Below, one piece after another: positions 6,090-6,880 of a stretch of 6,880 nt of DNA. Numbering within the stretch: position 1 is the stretch's first letter; every line of letters begins with the position of its first letter. The stretch is from an uncultured Spirochaetaceae bacterium. Its GTDB lineage: Bacteria > Spirochaetota > Spirochaetia > Treponematales > Treponemataceae. Position numbers and translations under genes: made by a program. The stretch covers positions 1 to 6,880 of the forward strand of contig CADBUT010000225.1 in NCBI GenBank assembly GCA_902797925.1, read 5' to 3'. The notes below the pieces were generated by a model. It had not been told where the DNA came from. It saw only the letters and a list, made by a program, of their open reading frames with translations, and ran no database searches.

Positions 6090-6880
6090 ATGAAGCTGCG
6101 TGAAATATCCGTTCCTGTTACCTCGCTTCATGGGGTAGGTGAATCAACAGCTAAGCTTTTTTCTCATCTGAATATTTTTACTGTCGGTGATTTGCTCAGC
6201 TATTGGCCGCGGAGCTTTGATGACCGTACAAAATTTGTTCCGCTTAAGGATTTTCAGCACGCTAAGGTGAACACCGTCGCAAAAGTTGTTGCGCACGAGT
6301 GGTTCGGCTACGGCAACATGCGCACGCTCAAAGTGATAATCGAAGATTTTTCTGCACGTGCCGAGCTTGTCTGCTTTAACAGGCCTTTTCTTGAAAAGCA
6401 GCTTGCAATCGGCTTTTCTGTGCGTGTGAACGGCACTTTCAGCATGCGCTACGGCAACATTCAGTCATCAGCTTTTGAAGCAGAACCAGTGCCGTCTGAT
6501 ACAGCTGATGAGCTTGCTGCTGATTTTGCACAGACACATTCAATGCAAAAATATTCTGAATACTTCAGCTCAAAGAAGATTCTTGCTGTTTATCCGCTGA
6601 CGGCGGGTTTAAGCCAGGCAGCCATAAGAAAGGCGGTTGCCCGCGCTATAAAAGAATACGCCAAAGGAATTGCAGACGAAATTCCAGAGGAAATAACCGC
6701 AAAGCACAAGCTTATGCACAAAGCAGAGTGCATTACTGCAATGCACATGCCGAAGTCAATACAGGAAGCCGGGCGTGCGAGAATCACGCTGATTTTTGAA
6801 GAGCTTTATCAGTTTCAGATTCAGATTGGATTGCGCTCTTTGGCGCACCGCGGCAAGCTGCCTGATGATTCAATTTTTGC
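6090..6880 (+). CDS. recG: ATP-dependent DNA helicase RecG, N-terminal part, 3'-truncated by the window edge
   Basis: 263 complete codons are open to the right edge. RecG is a monomeric double-strand DNA translocase that reverses stalled replication forks and processes Holliday junctions and R-loops. Only the front part is seen. Residues about 12-47 carry the helix-hairpin-helix-like opening (LHGVGESTAKLF, then TVGDLLSYWPRSFDDRT). Residues about 60-135 form the OB-fold wedge domain that splits the fork (IIEDFSARAELVCFNRPFL). Then come the RecG landmarks YPLTAGLSQAAIRKAV (from 168), MHMP, and ARITLIFEELYQFQIQ (from 230), matching the family's AR.RL.F.EL..Q block. The helicase motifs lie beyond the window. 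The frame has a TGA at 6078-6080, so ATG 6090 is the only standard start between it and the conserved opening. No SD precedes it; the upstream bases read ACTGAAAATGTTAT. A six-codon overlapping ORF (6083-6103) spans the start. It probably relies on transcription from the yggT promoter. Confidence 0.93.
   Translation, partial: MKLREISVPVTSLHGVGESTAKLFSHLNIFTVGDLLSYWPRSFDDRTKFVPLKDFQHAKVNTVAKVVAHEWFGYGNMRTLKVIIEDFSARAELVCFNRPFLEKQLAIGFSVRVNGTFSMRYGNIQSSAFEAEPVPSDTADELAADFAQTHSMQKYSEYFSSKKILAVYPLTAGLSQAAIRKAVARAIKEYAKGIADEIPEEITAKHKLMHKAECITAMHMPKSIQEAGRARITLIFEELYQFQIQIGLRSLAHRGKLPDDSIF

Overview
The window looks like core chromosome of a spirochaete, most likely a Treponema-type host-associated species. 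This rests on the 88-residue GroES, whose C-terminal half (around DKYAGT and DHLILK) resembles the treponemal form as I remember it, on groES standing without groEL, and on the mixed, moderately AT-rich base composition. The genus is an inference from memory and was not checked by search. I see no insertion sequence, CRISPR array, tRNA, rRNA, prophage gene or integration site, and no gene-free stretch longer than about 140 bases.

Layout from left to right. The window opens inside a rightward gene for a tetratricopeptide-repeat protein, whose frame is open to the left edge (2-1384). It converges on a leftward solitary groES (1513-1779). The 128 bases between them hold a hairpin flanked by A and T tracts that can stop transcription from both sides. 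groES then diverges from dnaE (1912-5373), the 1153-residue replicative DNA polymerase III alpha subunit. The 132-base groES-dnaE gap carries two back-to-back sigma-70-type promoters, and the dnaE one lies so close to the ATG that its mRNA may be leaderless. After dnaE comes a compact 10-bp AT-rich inverted repeat with a T7 tail, followed two bases later by a TATAAT box for the next unit. That unit is a two-repeat YggT-family membrane protein (5485-6072) followed 17 bases later by the start of recG (6090 to the right edge, truncated).

Functionally, dnaE (chromosome synthesis) and recG (rescue of stalled forks) are both DNA-replication or repair genes. GroES is the lid of the GroEL folding chamber, and YggT proteins are small membrane proteins with a loosely defined role in osmotic or envelope homeostasis. 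The genes are ordinary, and I found no convincing new multi-gene system. The most interesting signals concern expression. The dnaE and recG starts both lack a Shine-Dalgarno sequence, whereas groES and yggT have one. The same 10-mer AGACTGAAAA lies just upstream of both SD-less starts. The DnaE PHP domain also keeps the complete set of metal ligands expected of an active PHP exonuclease.
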